From Piezodorus guildinii (taxonomy: Eukaryota; Arthropoda; Insecta; Hemiptera; Pentatomidae), in the NCBI GenBank assembly GCA_023052935.1, contig CM041292.1, forward strand, positions 198,950,299-199,014,298: DNA of 64,000 bases, given 5' to 3'. Below, one piece after another: positions 40,600-53,799 of the stretch. A program made the position numbers and the translations under genes. Under the pieces are notes generated by a model. The model saw only the letters and a program-made list of their open reading frames with translations. It searched no databases and was not told the DNA's origin. Every line of letters begins with the position of its first letter. Positions within the stretch are counted from its first letter, which is position 1.

Positions 40600-43500
40600 A
40601 CAGTTTTTAATTATTGTTTCATTTTTTATATAATTTATTTATTTAAATAAAGATATTTTTTAATTTAACATGACTGTGTTCTTATTTCAAAGCCCCCATA
40701 TTTTTTATCTTCATATGTGAATGTTTTACCTACTCTGTTCTTCTTATTCTTGGAGATAATGGTTTGAGAGGAGGCCTTCATAATTAAACAAATATGAAAT
40801 CTTGACCAATAACATAATTTAAACTCTGAGCCCAAACCATCATCTCCTTGATTAGAAATATGATAATTAGCTTTTCACATAGTCTTATCAGATAAATTAT
40901 CATAAATCTTATAAAGATCCAAGGTATTCCATGTCCTGTGTGGACATTTATCATGCTCAAAACGCTTAGGTGGTATATGACCAATTAAAAACTTAGTCTT
41001 TTGATTTAGTACTTCAATGAGTGATAGAAGAAGTATTGATTATGAGAAAGCACTTATAAGGGAAAAATATTGATTATTAAAGCACAAATTTAAGTAATTA
41101 GTCAGAGGTAATAGCAGCAATAATTTTAATAAGCATGTAACAATTAATATACAGTTAAATTCTCATTCAATTATGACTAAAAAACATTTTAAACCATTGC
41201 CTCTATCAGCCATTGTGGACCACTTGAAAATTAAAAAAATAATAAATCCCAATACAATAGAAGAATGGTATTTTCTATGTTTTTAATTACAAAGGTTATA
41301 CCAAGAAGTACAAAATCTAAAAACTTTAATTTTCAAAAAATCGAAAAGCGTTTTGTTATTTGATTGTGTAAAATTTCATAAAAACCCTATTTCCTAAGGC
41401 AATTATGAAGATTAAGTTTACTTCTAATATAATAAATTAATGATTTATCATAGTCTGATTAATTACTTTGATTTGTGTGGAAATTGACATCTGCAAGTTT
41501 AACAGTTTTCGAGATAAAGGTCATTAAGTAAAAACTTCTTTTCCGCTGAAAATCAGAAATCAATATTTTATTACTTCATTTTGCCAAATATATGCATACA
41601 ATTTCCAAATAATCTCAAGTAGATGCTAATTTCAAGAATAATCAACAAATAAATAATAGAAAAGATATAATTATTCAATTATCATTTTCAACGGTAAATT
41701 CAAGAGCAAATATTTGAAATTATTATCTTTTCAAAGATGCAAGATTAAATTACATATATGTTTAAAGAAGAACAGTAATTTTCTTTGTTTTTAAAAACTG
41801 CATAGATACAGACATATGTTTGTGTTGTATATGTGTATATATATTTCTTTTATCTGATTACATTTTCTTTTTTATTATTGTATATTATTTTTTGTTGTTA
41901 TGTTGACATACATTTATTTGTCTGGTTTGTATATTTTTATGATAATTTAGCTTTTAAGTTATTTTATTAGTTCATGTTATTAGTTTAATTCTTTTCTGTT
42001 TTTCAGTCATTTTACTCTAAGACTCTAGTCTTAGTCCACCTTTTTTTTTCCTGTAATGTTATTCTGAAGGGACTTGACCCAGAATAAATAAAGAACTATT
42101 ATCATCATCATTATCATATTGCCCCTTTAATATCTCCGTGACTATTCATTTTAGCCAAAACATTTATATAATAATTTTTTAAGATATTTTAATGTACTTT
42201 AATTTTGTATAGAATGGTGTTTTTAATAAAGATAATACTTTTCGAGATATTCACAAAAAACTGAAAAAAAAAAAAAAAAAAAAATTCTGATTCTTCCCCT
42301 GTAAAACCCGAGCGGAGAACTGTGGGACTTTTTATCACTTATTAAGGGAAGGGTACTGAACAATTTCTGACAGGTTTCAGATTTTGTTTTTTTTAATCTA
42401 ATTTTACTGTACTAATAATCAAATTAATGAAAGAGAACAAGTGTAAATTGTTCTTAGAATTAATGTTAGTTCTTTCTTTAGGACTCCTTTTCACTTGATA
42501 TCTGATTTCTTTACACATAGCAGTGGAACTATATTGTACAAAATAGTTCAGAATTTTTTTCATTATACAAATATTTCTTTTTTCAAACATATAAGAAGGA
42601 ATCAGGGTTTGAAATAAATACAAAATTAGTTCAGTGAGATTATGATCTATTTTCTCTTCTTTATTAGGATTTGATAAGAAACATGGAATTATTTCCAAAA
42701 AAAATAACTGAATTTGAAATATTAATAATCCCATGTAACATTTATACGTATTTTTTTTTTATTTTTTTTTTTATTATTTTATTTTAAGCGTAACAGTGTT
42801 TGACGGTACATACAAAAATTCTACATTTAAAATCACTAACAGTTAACTGTCACTTAGCAGTCAACTTTATAACTATCACTTTTTTTTTCTTCTTTACAAC
42901 TGCACTAGGAATGGATTTTAATTTTATTTACAAGCACAACTTCACTGAAACGAAGCCGTTGCAGCAGTGCACATTCACTCAGAGAAAGGACTAATATTTA
43001 CACCATAAAAAGCTCTTATAAAGAGTACAACTGTAACATAAATTTCCTCATAATCACAGGAAATATCTATAAATGTATATAATATATATATATTTATAAA
43101 TAGAGAGTATATATATATTTATTTTTTGTATTTTTGCTTTTCCAAATTAAAAAAAGAAAATTAATTATTTTTTTTTCTTACTAAACAATTAACTTATATT
43201 TAACTTTATGTAAAACAGACAATGCAAAAACCATAAGGTTTATAATGCAACATACACCTCATAACACCAGATTATTTGTCCAGATTATGTATATTAGAGA
43301 AGCAAAAAATAAAATATTTATTAAAATTACTAAATAAACGGAAACACTACATCAAAACTAACTAAAAAAAATAATAAATTAAAAAAATTACAATATTTTT
43401 TTTTTTATAGTATAAATTAAGTAGGAATACTGAGTCATATATATCAAATTGAAATGGAAATTAATCGAAAATGTTTTAAGATAACAGCAATGTCTATAAT

Positions 43501-44260
43501 CAATAAAAATGTGTATATGCATTAAAAATATACATATATTATACTGACAAATCATATTTCATATTTAACATCAATTTATCACATATAAAAAGTCAATCAA
43601 CTGGTGTTGTGAGAAAAAATGTACATAAACACTCAAGGAAGAAATTTCCAAAATTAAGAATCGTAGAGCACCTATTCCGTTTAGTAACTTAAAAGCATTA
43701 AATACCACAGTCAAAGACAAGATGGAATAACATTCTGATTCAATTTTCGCTTCACAAGTTTCATAATTTATAGGCCTATTTGTATCAATTGCACTTGTAT
43801 CTTTTCCCCACCAACCTATCTCTCTATTTTATTAATATATATTCATCCATAATTTATAAACAAAATCAAAGACAAACAGGATCTTGAAAATAATTACAGA
43901 TCCTGTACCACCTTATGTATAATCTAAACAAAAATATTCACATAAAACTAAATGAATTTACATAGAAATATATTTAAAACATGTAAAGCGAAAATTTACA
44001 TAATATATATTTATATACATCCATATACATACATACATAGTTTATTATTTTATAAACAATTAAAAAAGAAATCAAAAGAAAATTAACAGAAAGAACATTC
44101 AAAAAATATATCCACATGTCTTTTATATACAGCTTCAAGAATAGAAATACATACAATATTCTAACTATGAATTAATCCTTTGGTAATTAGTTATGTTACA
44201 ACATAACACGTACATTAAAATATTTAGAACCCAAAGTTTACAGGTTCCAAAAAAGAAGTT
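40600..44260. other. AT-rich intergenic stretch between convergent genes
   Basis: No coding region was recognised between the HSP70 3' end and the last exon of the NSL1-like gene. It contains a LINE-like 3' tail at about 41900-42115 (GAAGGGACTTGACCCAGAAT, then ATC repeats), homopolymer runs (42264-42283), and short TA-rich microsatellites (about 43080-43120). The part next to 44260 should be the NSL1-like 3' UTR on the minus strand. Confidence 0.45.
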
Positions 44261-47200
44261 TTATCTTTTGGAGTTTGATCTATCCACAGTTGTCCATTCA
44301 GGATCGTTAGGGTCTTCTCCGAGAAACGAGTCGGCTGAATCAGTAGATACACTTCCGGGGGACCTTGGTGCAGGAGGAGTCTGTAACAATTGTTTTACTT
44401 ATTTTAAACTGAATTCCACTTTTTAAAAACTCAAGTATGGAGAATAAATATAACTTCTTAATACTCGATATAATCAACAAACCAAATGTGGCACATCAAT
44501 TAGAGAGGGTATAATTAAATAACTTTTTTTTTATGAGTAGATAAAATAATAATATTGCTCATAGAAGAGGGCCATTCCCAATGGCTATAACTAATTATCA
44601 ACATCAAACTGAAATAACAGATATTAAAAAAACAATGAATCAATAGTTGAGAGAATAATTGGTGGTTAGCAAATGGAGAGAATTACTTCTCAGCATTAAC
44701 TTATTACCAATATATTCCAATAACTTGTCACACACTGTCCTTTACTTAATCCAATTGACCTTACCTTAAGAAATAAGTCATCTTTAACAATGAGATAAAT
44801 ACTACCTCAGCAAACGAAAGAAGCTCAAGGGATAGGACTCCAGGAAAGGTAACTCAAATAGAGTCTTATAAATACAAAATGTCATCAAGCAAAGTGGCTT
44901 GAAAAAATTACAGTACCTTTCAATGCTTTCCATTCTGATCAAAAATAACAAAACACTACTCAACCTTTGTTAAATGCGCTAAATATCAATGATAATACAT
45001 TACTACCATGATTTTTGAGCAATTAAAAGCACTTTTCAAATATGAAATGAGGTAAACCTTAAATTGGAAATATGAATTAAAACAAATTAATTAACTGGAC
45101 ACTGATATTAATGAATACTTCTACCTAAATATTATTTTTACTTTCACTTACTATATATAGTAAGGGAAAGTATTGCGATCGTGAAAATTTTAAAATTCCA
45201 GTTTTCAACGGATATATTTTAGGGTCCCCTGAATCCAAATAACCAAGTTCCTTATAAAGGTCTGTGTGAGTGGTAACTCCCGGGCTGAAACGAAAAGTCC
45301 TATGAAACTGAAATTTCATATTTAAGACAAATATACACCCAAGACGTTACAAAACCTTTTTCATCAAAATGAGCTTACCAGAAGAGCCACTTTGTACCGT
45401 GCAATTTGCACCTTTTTTCGATTTTCTCGAAAACGGTACTAAGATTTTGATTAAACTCGCTATATCAATGTAAAATTTAATGGGCTTTAATATCATGTAG
45501 GTTTCATTCTGATTAAAATGGTCTGACAGGGCTTAAATGCCGATATTTTAAATTTTCTTCCCCTAAAGTACCTTTAATTTTGTAGATTCAATAATAATAA
45601 CTAGATTATCTTGTTAACGCTGATGAAAAACTGGTAAATATATAAATTGAATAAATTCGATACCCAACTAAAGGAGAAAACAGAAAAAATATTTTTTTAA
45701 TGCAATTTTTTGTTTTTGAACATAAGAGCAGTAATATACATGTATGATATACCGTTGGAAAGCTAAAGATTTTAGAAAAATTATCATCTCATACACAAGC
45801 TTTTAAAAGTTATTGGAGAGTGATGAAAAGAATATAAAGCTTACTGATTATTTAAGATAATAATATAATTGATTTTTTAATAAAACACATGTTTCTATAG
45901 AAATTTAATTTGATTAATTCCTTAATAATTTCGCGTATTTTTTAACTGTATTTGAAAATTCTTTCATTGATTTTAAAAACGGAGGTAAGTGAAAGTCGTG
46001 TGTTGCCCGCACCAGATTTTTTATTCTGTAAAGCAATTAACTATTGATAGGTAGTAAATTAAACAGAAGGGAGAATGAAGAAAATACTTGAGGCAATATT
46101 GTCCCAGGAAATTAATAATAAATTGAGTTCCAATTAGAAAACCAGAGATGTACCATACAATAATAACCTAACAGGTAATACTCTAGGATAAGAATTACTA
46201 CTCTGAAATAGAAAAGAAACTGTAGATACAGTCTTCCGAGATACTGATAAGTCCCCCTTGATCATTTTATCAAGCTGTGGTAATCTTATAATGCTCACAA
46301 GGAGAGTATCCTATATCGTCTCACCGATTTTGATGTGTTTTTTTTTTTTGTATTTTAGGTAAAACTAGATATTAAATCATTAGACTCAGCAAAATATTAG
46401 GGGCCAACACTCCACAGGAGTAACGTAAATAATCGGAAAGTTTGCACGTGAAAAACACATTTCATTTAATATCTCTGGCTCTAGTGAAGGTAGAAATATA
46501 AGTTTTGTGTTGGAATTACCCTATTTCAAAGCGGAGTAATTGAAAAAAAGGCCATAAATATTTAAGTTTTATGCTTGGTAATTATCCTAAAAATATAAAT
46601 AATCTCGGCAATACAGTACTTTTAATAAGGTTTCTTAAAAAAAGTGATTCCTAGGTAGTGTTGGCCACAGATATCTTGCAGTCTAATAGTTAAATGTCTA
46701 GCTTTACCCAAAAAAATTTCATGAAAATCGGAGAGACACGTTTGAATTCGAGCCTAGTTTGGAAGGTTTCATAGTGATAGAGAGCTGCCACAATCGCCTG
46801 ATTTATTGGTAGGTTTGTTAGCTCTTTATACAAATAACATACCTCTATAATGGATGAGGAAGATGGTTAGGGGTGCGGTCATCAACAAGATACATAAATT
46901 TAAACATAGTACTTATTTTGATTGGGTGCCGACGTCCTGGCCTACATTGTGAACCTTCATCAGGGTGACTCTAAGACGGTGTCTAAAGAAGTACTTCTTT
47001 AGACACCGTCTCAGAGTTATGAACTGTATTGTCCAGTAAACAGGTGTCCAGAAACGTAAAGTAAAATAATCACGAGTTCGCGCCTCGGCGCCAAGGGGCT
47101 TTTAACTCGGCATTAATCTCCTATCCTCACCTCCTGGCTGCCCGAGAAACCCCGAAGCCTTTAAAGGTGAGGTTCGGGAGAAAAAGAAAAAAAAAAAAAA

Positions 47201-50200
47201 TCAGTAAATGGAATTATGTCAGTTCATGTTGAGTTAATCATAATCAGAAAAGTTAGTGCTACTAACATCAGAATATTAAAAGGTACATTAACACCTTAAT
47301 AACTATTTTTATCATCCAAATATTAAGATTAAGTGTCATCATGAACACAGTTCTTCAATTTTTAAAATGTTTCAAATATAAAATAGAAATAGAAATTCAA
47401 AGAAATAGCCATACCAAATAAAACAACACAAATACAAATCATGATAAATAATTAATGAAAATTAATAAGGAACGTCAATATTACAACAAACACGAATAGT
47501 ATAGAATTGAATGTTCAAGAAAAAAAGACAAATAGAATTTCAATTAGCTGTTTTTCTAAACTCCATCTCAACTGGATCACTAGTTAAACATAATAATTAA
47601 GAAAAAATAAGAATAAATTTTTTCATACCTACTTAACAAAAATTCTTCTTATTAACTGGAAAGGAATCAGCCTTTCCTCATTCACATCCTCAACAAAAAC
47701 ATTAAACTCTTCCTTCTCACTATTAATTTTTAAGTTGATATTTTTTTTTAAGCAAATTTTTTTGTAATTTAAAACTATTTTAAAGTCCAATTGTAATCCT
47801 GTCTTTTTTTTTTTTTTTTCTTTTTTTTTCAGCTACTAGCTCATTCCTACTCGGAGAATTCCTCTAGTGAACCTAAGAGAAACATAAACAAACCAATCTA
47901 ATTAGAAACAGGCGAGAAGAATGGAAATCATTCGACAAAGGTTTCTTTGGGAACAAATCAAATGGGCAAGGTCAAATGTAAGTTCACATTCCTTCTGCAA
48001 TGTCTCACAGAAAACTGTCAACTATAAAATATATATAATTCATTGAAAAGAAAAAAAAAGTTCAAAAATTAATAATACAACTCTTATTTGTACATTAAGG
48101 TAAGGATCTTCATGAACAAAGTAACAATATGATTCTAAAAATAAAAAATGGAATTCAACAGTCAGAAACCATCTTACCAGCATTATTAGCCAGAGTAGTT
48201 TGAAAAATACCATTCTCCTTTATAGTTTAATTATTCCCTCCTTGAAATTCCAGACTAAAATAATTTTCAATTGATTAAAAAGTAATGCTTTAAAACAATG
48301 TTAACCAACAAAACTTTTTTGGGGACCCTTTTCATCTAATCAGTACTATGATAGCAAGGAGAATTTTTATATTTCATTTATGATAATTCTTCAGAAATCA
48401 TTCAATTGGTTTTGTCAGAAAAAAGTGCCCCCCCCCTCCCTCATTAAAATCAAAACCTTCAAAACACATAAAACACTTGTCCAATAGCAAGAAATATGAT
48501 AAAAAAAAGATGATGCTAAAAGAATGAAAAATACCGATACTACTTACTTCAATTCATAAAAAGAAGGTATATTTATTGATTATCTTAGGCCTAATCATAA
48601 ATTTAATTAATTCAAGGTCAGTCATCAAAAATAGTACATTACAAAAGAAAAATTAAATATTATCTTAATTGTAGACAAATCCCAATTAGAAGTCTTAGGG
48701 GTTTAAATTATCTACAAAACCATCAGCACAATCACAAAGAATTATAAGTATCACAATCAAACCCGGCAGATTCAAACACCTTGTTGAATGCATCGAGAGT
48801 CACCTGTGGAGTAGCATAACAGACTTCTATGCTTAAGGTGGGAATTTCAAAACCAGCAGATGGCTCTATTTTTGTTTTTAGGGAGTAAAAATTCTTGGTT
48901 ATTTCTTCCTTTAAAAGAGATGTAAACAATTATGAATTTAGTTGAAAAAATAAAAAAAAAATATCCAATGGTCATCTGCTAGGTCTGAACTCTTGATCTA
49001 GAGGATAGAAAGATGTTATGCTAGCCACTGCACCACAGGTGACTCTTAAAAGATTTAAACAGTGTAACTCATAAAAGATCCCTTCTTATCTTAAGTAAAC
49101 CTGGATAGGCAAAACTTAGGAGTCCCGTTGTACCGTCGGATTAAGCACTAGTAACATAAAGTGACGTTAAATGGATAAAGAACAACAAGATTTAATAAAA
49201 ATGTTAAGTTCTTGGTAGCAAAACCTCATTAAATTAATGTCTAAAATGGGTACAAGAAATTATGAAATTGACTGAAAAAATTATGAATTAGGTTGAAAAA
49301 ATTATGAATTTGACTGAAAAAAGCTATATTCTCACTGTTATAGCCACAATGCAATTTAGTTTGTGATCCCAAAAAGATCCTTGAAACTCCCATTGGGCTT
49401 ATGGGGTGGCAACCTCTTGGTTGCCATGTTACATTTACATGGTTTGAAAACAGGTAAGGTCCATTCCGATAACAAAATGATGGATCACACGTTTGAGTCG
49501 AAACATCGGCAAAACTAAAATATTTTTAATACGACTGACTCCTGTTTATTTCTACCAATAAAAATTAATGTTCAAAACAACGATTTATCTATTTTATGTT
49601 TTTTCTAAATACAGTACTCCACAAAAAAACTGGCCAACTTTGAAAAATCATTTTATTTTTTTTTTCTGTGAGATTATATGCATTATATAAACCCTTTTAT
49701 AAAATAGTATTCTTTTAGGACGGTTAAGGTAAAATTAAGATTAAGAAACAAAAAAAAAAAAAAAAAGATTTATTTGGAAAAAAGAGAAATTAACAAACAT
49801 TTATATTACAAAAAAAAATTGGTTTTCTCAGTTGAATTCAACTTTCAATAACGGGTATTGCTTCCTTTTGCTTTAATTACTGCCTGCAGGCATACTTCTA
49901 ATAAGGTTTGCTACAACATCTTGCGAGATTTCCTCCCATGCTTCCACTAAAGAAGTTCTTAGCTCCTGTAAGTTTTCAGGAGGGTTAATTCTTCTTCTCA
50001 CACATCTGCCATGTTCATCCCAAAGAGCTTCAATAGAATTTAAGCCAGGGCTACGAGCTGGCCATCATAAAGTCTGAATTCATGAATCATTTAGAGATTG
50101 CTGAACACAGTTAGCAATGCCGTGCATTAAAATAAAATTGTCTCCAAAAAAAGGAGCAAAAGGTATAACATATTGTTCAAGGATCTCTGTTATGTATAAA

Positions 50201-53200
50201 TTTGTATTTAGGGAAGGTCTGTTGAAAACATGGAGATCGAATTTTCATCCAGAGATATTCCTTCCCATACCATCACTGAACCAACTCCAAATTTCACTCT
50301 CCCAGCAATGCTATATTCAGAATAACACTCACCTGACCTTCGGTTAACTCTAGTATGTCCATCTGGAGAGTCAAGAGAAAAACGTGACTCATCAGAAAAC
50401 AATAAAGTCCTCCATTCATTTTCATTCCACAATATGTGCTATCGAGCAAACCCCAAACGGGCTCTTTGATGATTTGCAGTGAGCTGTGGACCTGTGGCTA
50501 CCCTCCTGGAATGTAAGCTCATTTCAGCAAGTCTTCTTCTGACAGTTTTGGCACTAATTGAAACATAATGAACCACCCCGAGTCTTTGAGCAGTCTCAGA
50601 AGCAGTAGAAAAGCGATTTTGAAGAGCATGGATTAAAATAAACCAACCATCTCGTGGCTGTCGTTCTCGGGCGATGCGAACCAGTGTCACAGAAACGTTA
50701 GATCGCTCTATGTACAGTGATTTCAGGTAATCCTAATGTCTGAGTAGTGTTTCTCTGGCTATGGCCATTTTTGGCTATAGCAACGGCACTGGCCACTTGT
50801 TCGGCGGTTATTACTAATTCAAGCAAGAAGAAACAATACCTGTTATTGAAAGTTGAATTAAACAGAGAAAAACAATTGTTTTGTAATATAATTTTTCGTT
50901 GATTTTTCCTTTTTTCCAAATGAATCTTTATTTTCTGTTTCTTAATTTTAATTTTCCTTCTAAATCATCCCTAAAAAGAGTACTATTTTATAAAAATGTT
51001 GATGTAATGCTCATTGATTTCACAGGAAATAAAAAAGAAGTGATTTTTCAAAGTGCGCCACTTTTTTTGTGGAGCAGTGTAGTCTGCCTTAGGTTGAGCT
51101 TTAAACTAATAAATATATTCATCACTATTAGTATTACAACTTTCAGTTTAATATATTTTTTTTTAATAGAAGAAATTCAGGGCTGTGGCTGAATTCACCT
51201 CCATGCTAATATGAGGCAGAGGAGGAAAAAGAAAGAAGAATAATAATCAGGAATCAGTAATTTTTGAAATGAGCCATGTCCAAGCATAAACTGACTGGGA
51301 GTTTATGCTTGGACATGGCTCAGTAATGCCCTGATGATGGCTCACAAGCTTGAGCCGAAACGTTGGCAAAATTAAAAAAATTTCAAAAAATTACTGATAC
51401 CTGATTATTTCACCTATAATATTTTCTACAGTCGACTATACATCCTCAATATAAAGAAGAAGAAAATTTCAGGGTTTAAGAAGTTCAAGATAGACTATAC
51501 TTAACTGTTCATGAGGAGCCTTTTGAAGTGAATAAGAGAAACATCAGTAAGATAAAGTAATTATAGAATCTTTAAACAAAAATAGTTAATTTAAAAAAAA
51601 AAAAAAAGAAATGAAGACAACAATACTATACCTCTTCTAAGATGGAATTGGTAACGGGATAATGTTGGCTCTCTTTGCTCTCTTCCAGCATTTTTCTATA
51701 AGTGTCATCACTCAAAGGAAACACTCGCGGTTCATAAGGTGAAACCTGCAACAAAAGAAATTAAATAATGTAATTAATAAGCAAGTATCGAACCATTATA
51801 ATTACTAATCGATTTAATAACATCCATTATTCCCTAGTATTTCAATTTTATTTTTAGCTAATCATAGACATGATGTACTTTATTATAGTATTTTCAACAA
51901 TAAAAACCCTCAAAGCATTTATGATAAATGAACAAATCAGGAGCACATTCGTAAGGTACCTGCTGGTATTACATTACTATTTATTTATTACTCTTATTAA
52001 TGTGTAAGTCCAATATTCAAAAGAAAAATAAGAACAAAAATCTATAATAAATCAGTTATATGAAGAAATGAATTATTTCATGGAATAATTCAATGCACAA
52101 ATTGAAAATAATAGCAGTCCCTTTTATATTAAGTCTAGGGACCGCCGTGGTCTAGTGGATAGAGCGCTAGCCTACTGTGTTCCAGGTCCTGGGTTCGAAT
52201 CCCGGTTGTGACGGATCATTATTTATTCTGTTATTTCAGGGGGAGGGGAGGGGCGATTCTGGGGTATGGAGTCCCTTCTGGGACAGACCCAGCCTCTATA
52301 AAGTGGGTACTCAAAAATGGGAAAAAAACCTGGGGGCTGAGCGTGATCTCAGCCAGTATTTGAAACAGTACGAATCTCTACATGTACTGAGTCCAAGACT
52401 CTTCATGGGTTGTAGTGGCACAGGTTTTTTTTTTTTATTACACTAAGTCTGACATAGAGACCAGAATTCCTTTATAAATTCTAGAAAGAAGTTAATGTGT
52501 TTAATAATTTATAATAACTCCCTGGTCTAAGTTAGCAGTCAATAGGCCAGTTAATACTATGGGCGCTTCTGATGTACACTATTGTACAGCTTTATATAAG
52601 CCTCAACTTTATATTAAGCTTCACATAATTTAGTACAAATGACTGATTAATAATAGCAACAAAATTAAAATTTTAAATTATAGTAAAAAAGCACTAATCT
52701 ATGTGTTTAATTTAATTAATAATATAATTTAAGATTAAGAAAGTCTTAAAATTTATTTTGGTATACTAAATAATAAAAGAGATATTAAAAAAGTTTGTAT
52801 AGTCAGACTAAACAGTTTTAATTAAACTTCTTCTTACCTCAGGTAACTGTGATGGTTGAGAGCTACTTATTGTTCTCTTTCTACTAGTTTCAACTTCTGA
52901 AGGCGTTGGAGGTGGACTTGCAAGAGATTCTTCTGCTACAGCTGTGTTATCTTCCCTCGGCGACATGCCATCTAAATTAAGAAAATATATTCAATTATAA
53001 TATTGTCATTAATGACAATAGTTTTAATTACTAAATAAAAAAAACTTAGATATTAAACATAAAAATAAAAACGAACCAGGTGTGTTAGGGCCACTGGAAT
53101 CTGCTCTAGAATCAGTTCGCCGCTGACCACGACCCCTACCCATGCCACTATTAGGTAGTTTCAGGTAACTCAGAAACTTTTTCTTTTCGTCGACCTCGCA

Positions 53201-53765
53201 TCGTTCATGCCTAGCTATGGCAGCTTCGTCACTGATATCCTCTTCACCCTAATAAAAAAGAAAAAAAAAAAAAACGTTACACTAAGTAAATCTAAAAATA
53301 AATATTGTATAAGATCAAAACAATAATCCTATTAAATCAAAATTACAATATCACAAAAAAAATATCTGGAGCGAGAAACACAACTTCTACTTACATCAGT
53401 AGTTAAAATCAATTTAAGAACTAATAAATAGAGTTCAAAAAATTATATTTAGCTTTCTTGGAAACATATTTTTTAGATTAAATAATATAAAATTGTTATC
53501 TACAACAAACATTTATTTATATCTGCTTTCTATCACTCTCCATTACATTTTAGAACTTTGTGTATAAGAGAACATGCTTTCAGAATATTTAGATTTCCAA
53601 CAGTATATTACTATTCTTATGTTTGAAAACAAAAATTAAATCGATTTTTATCAACGCCAAGAAGATGATCTGTTTAATTTTCCCAAACATTGAAAATTGA
53701 AGGTACTAGGGAAAGATAATAAAATATCGGCATTTTTCCGTTTTCGTGCTGGACTTAACATACAT

Positions 53766-53799
<34 letters not shown>

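Noticed and set aside
48429..48440. C run as a regulatory element
   Set aside because: A simple homopolymer in an intron, no context.
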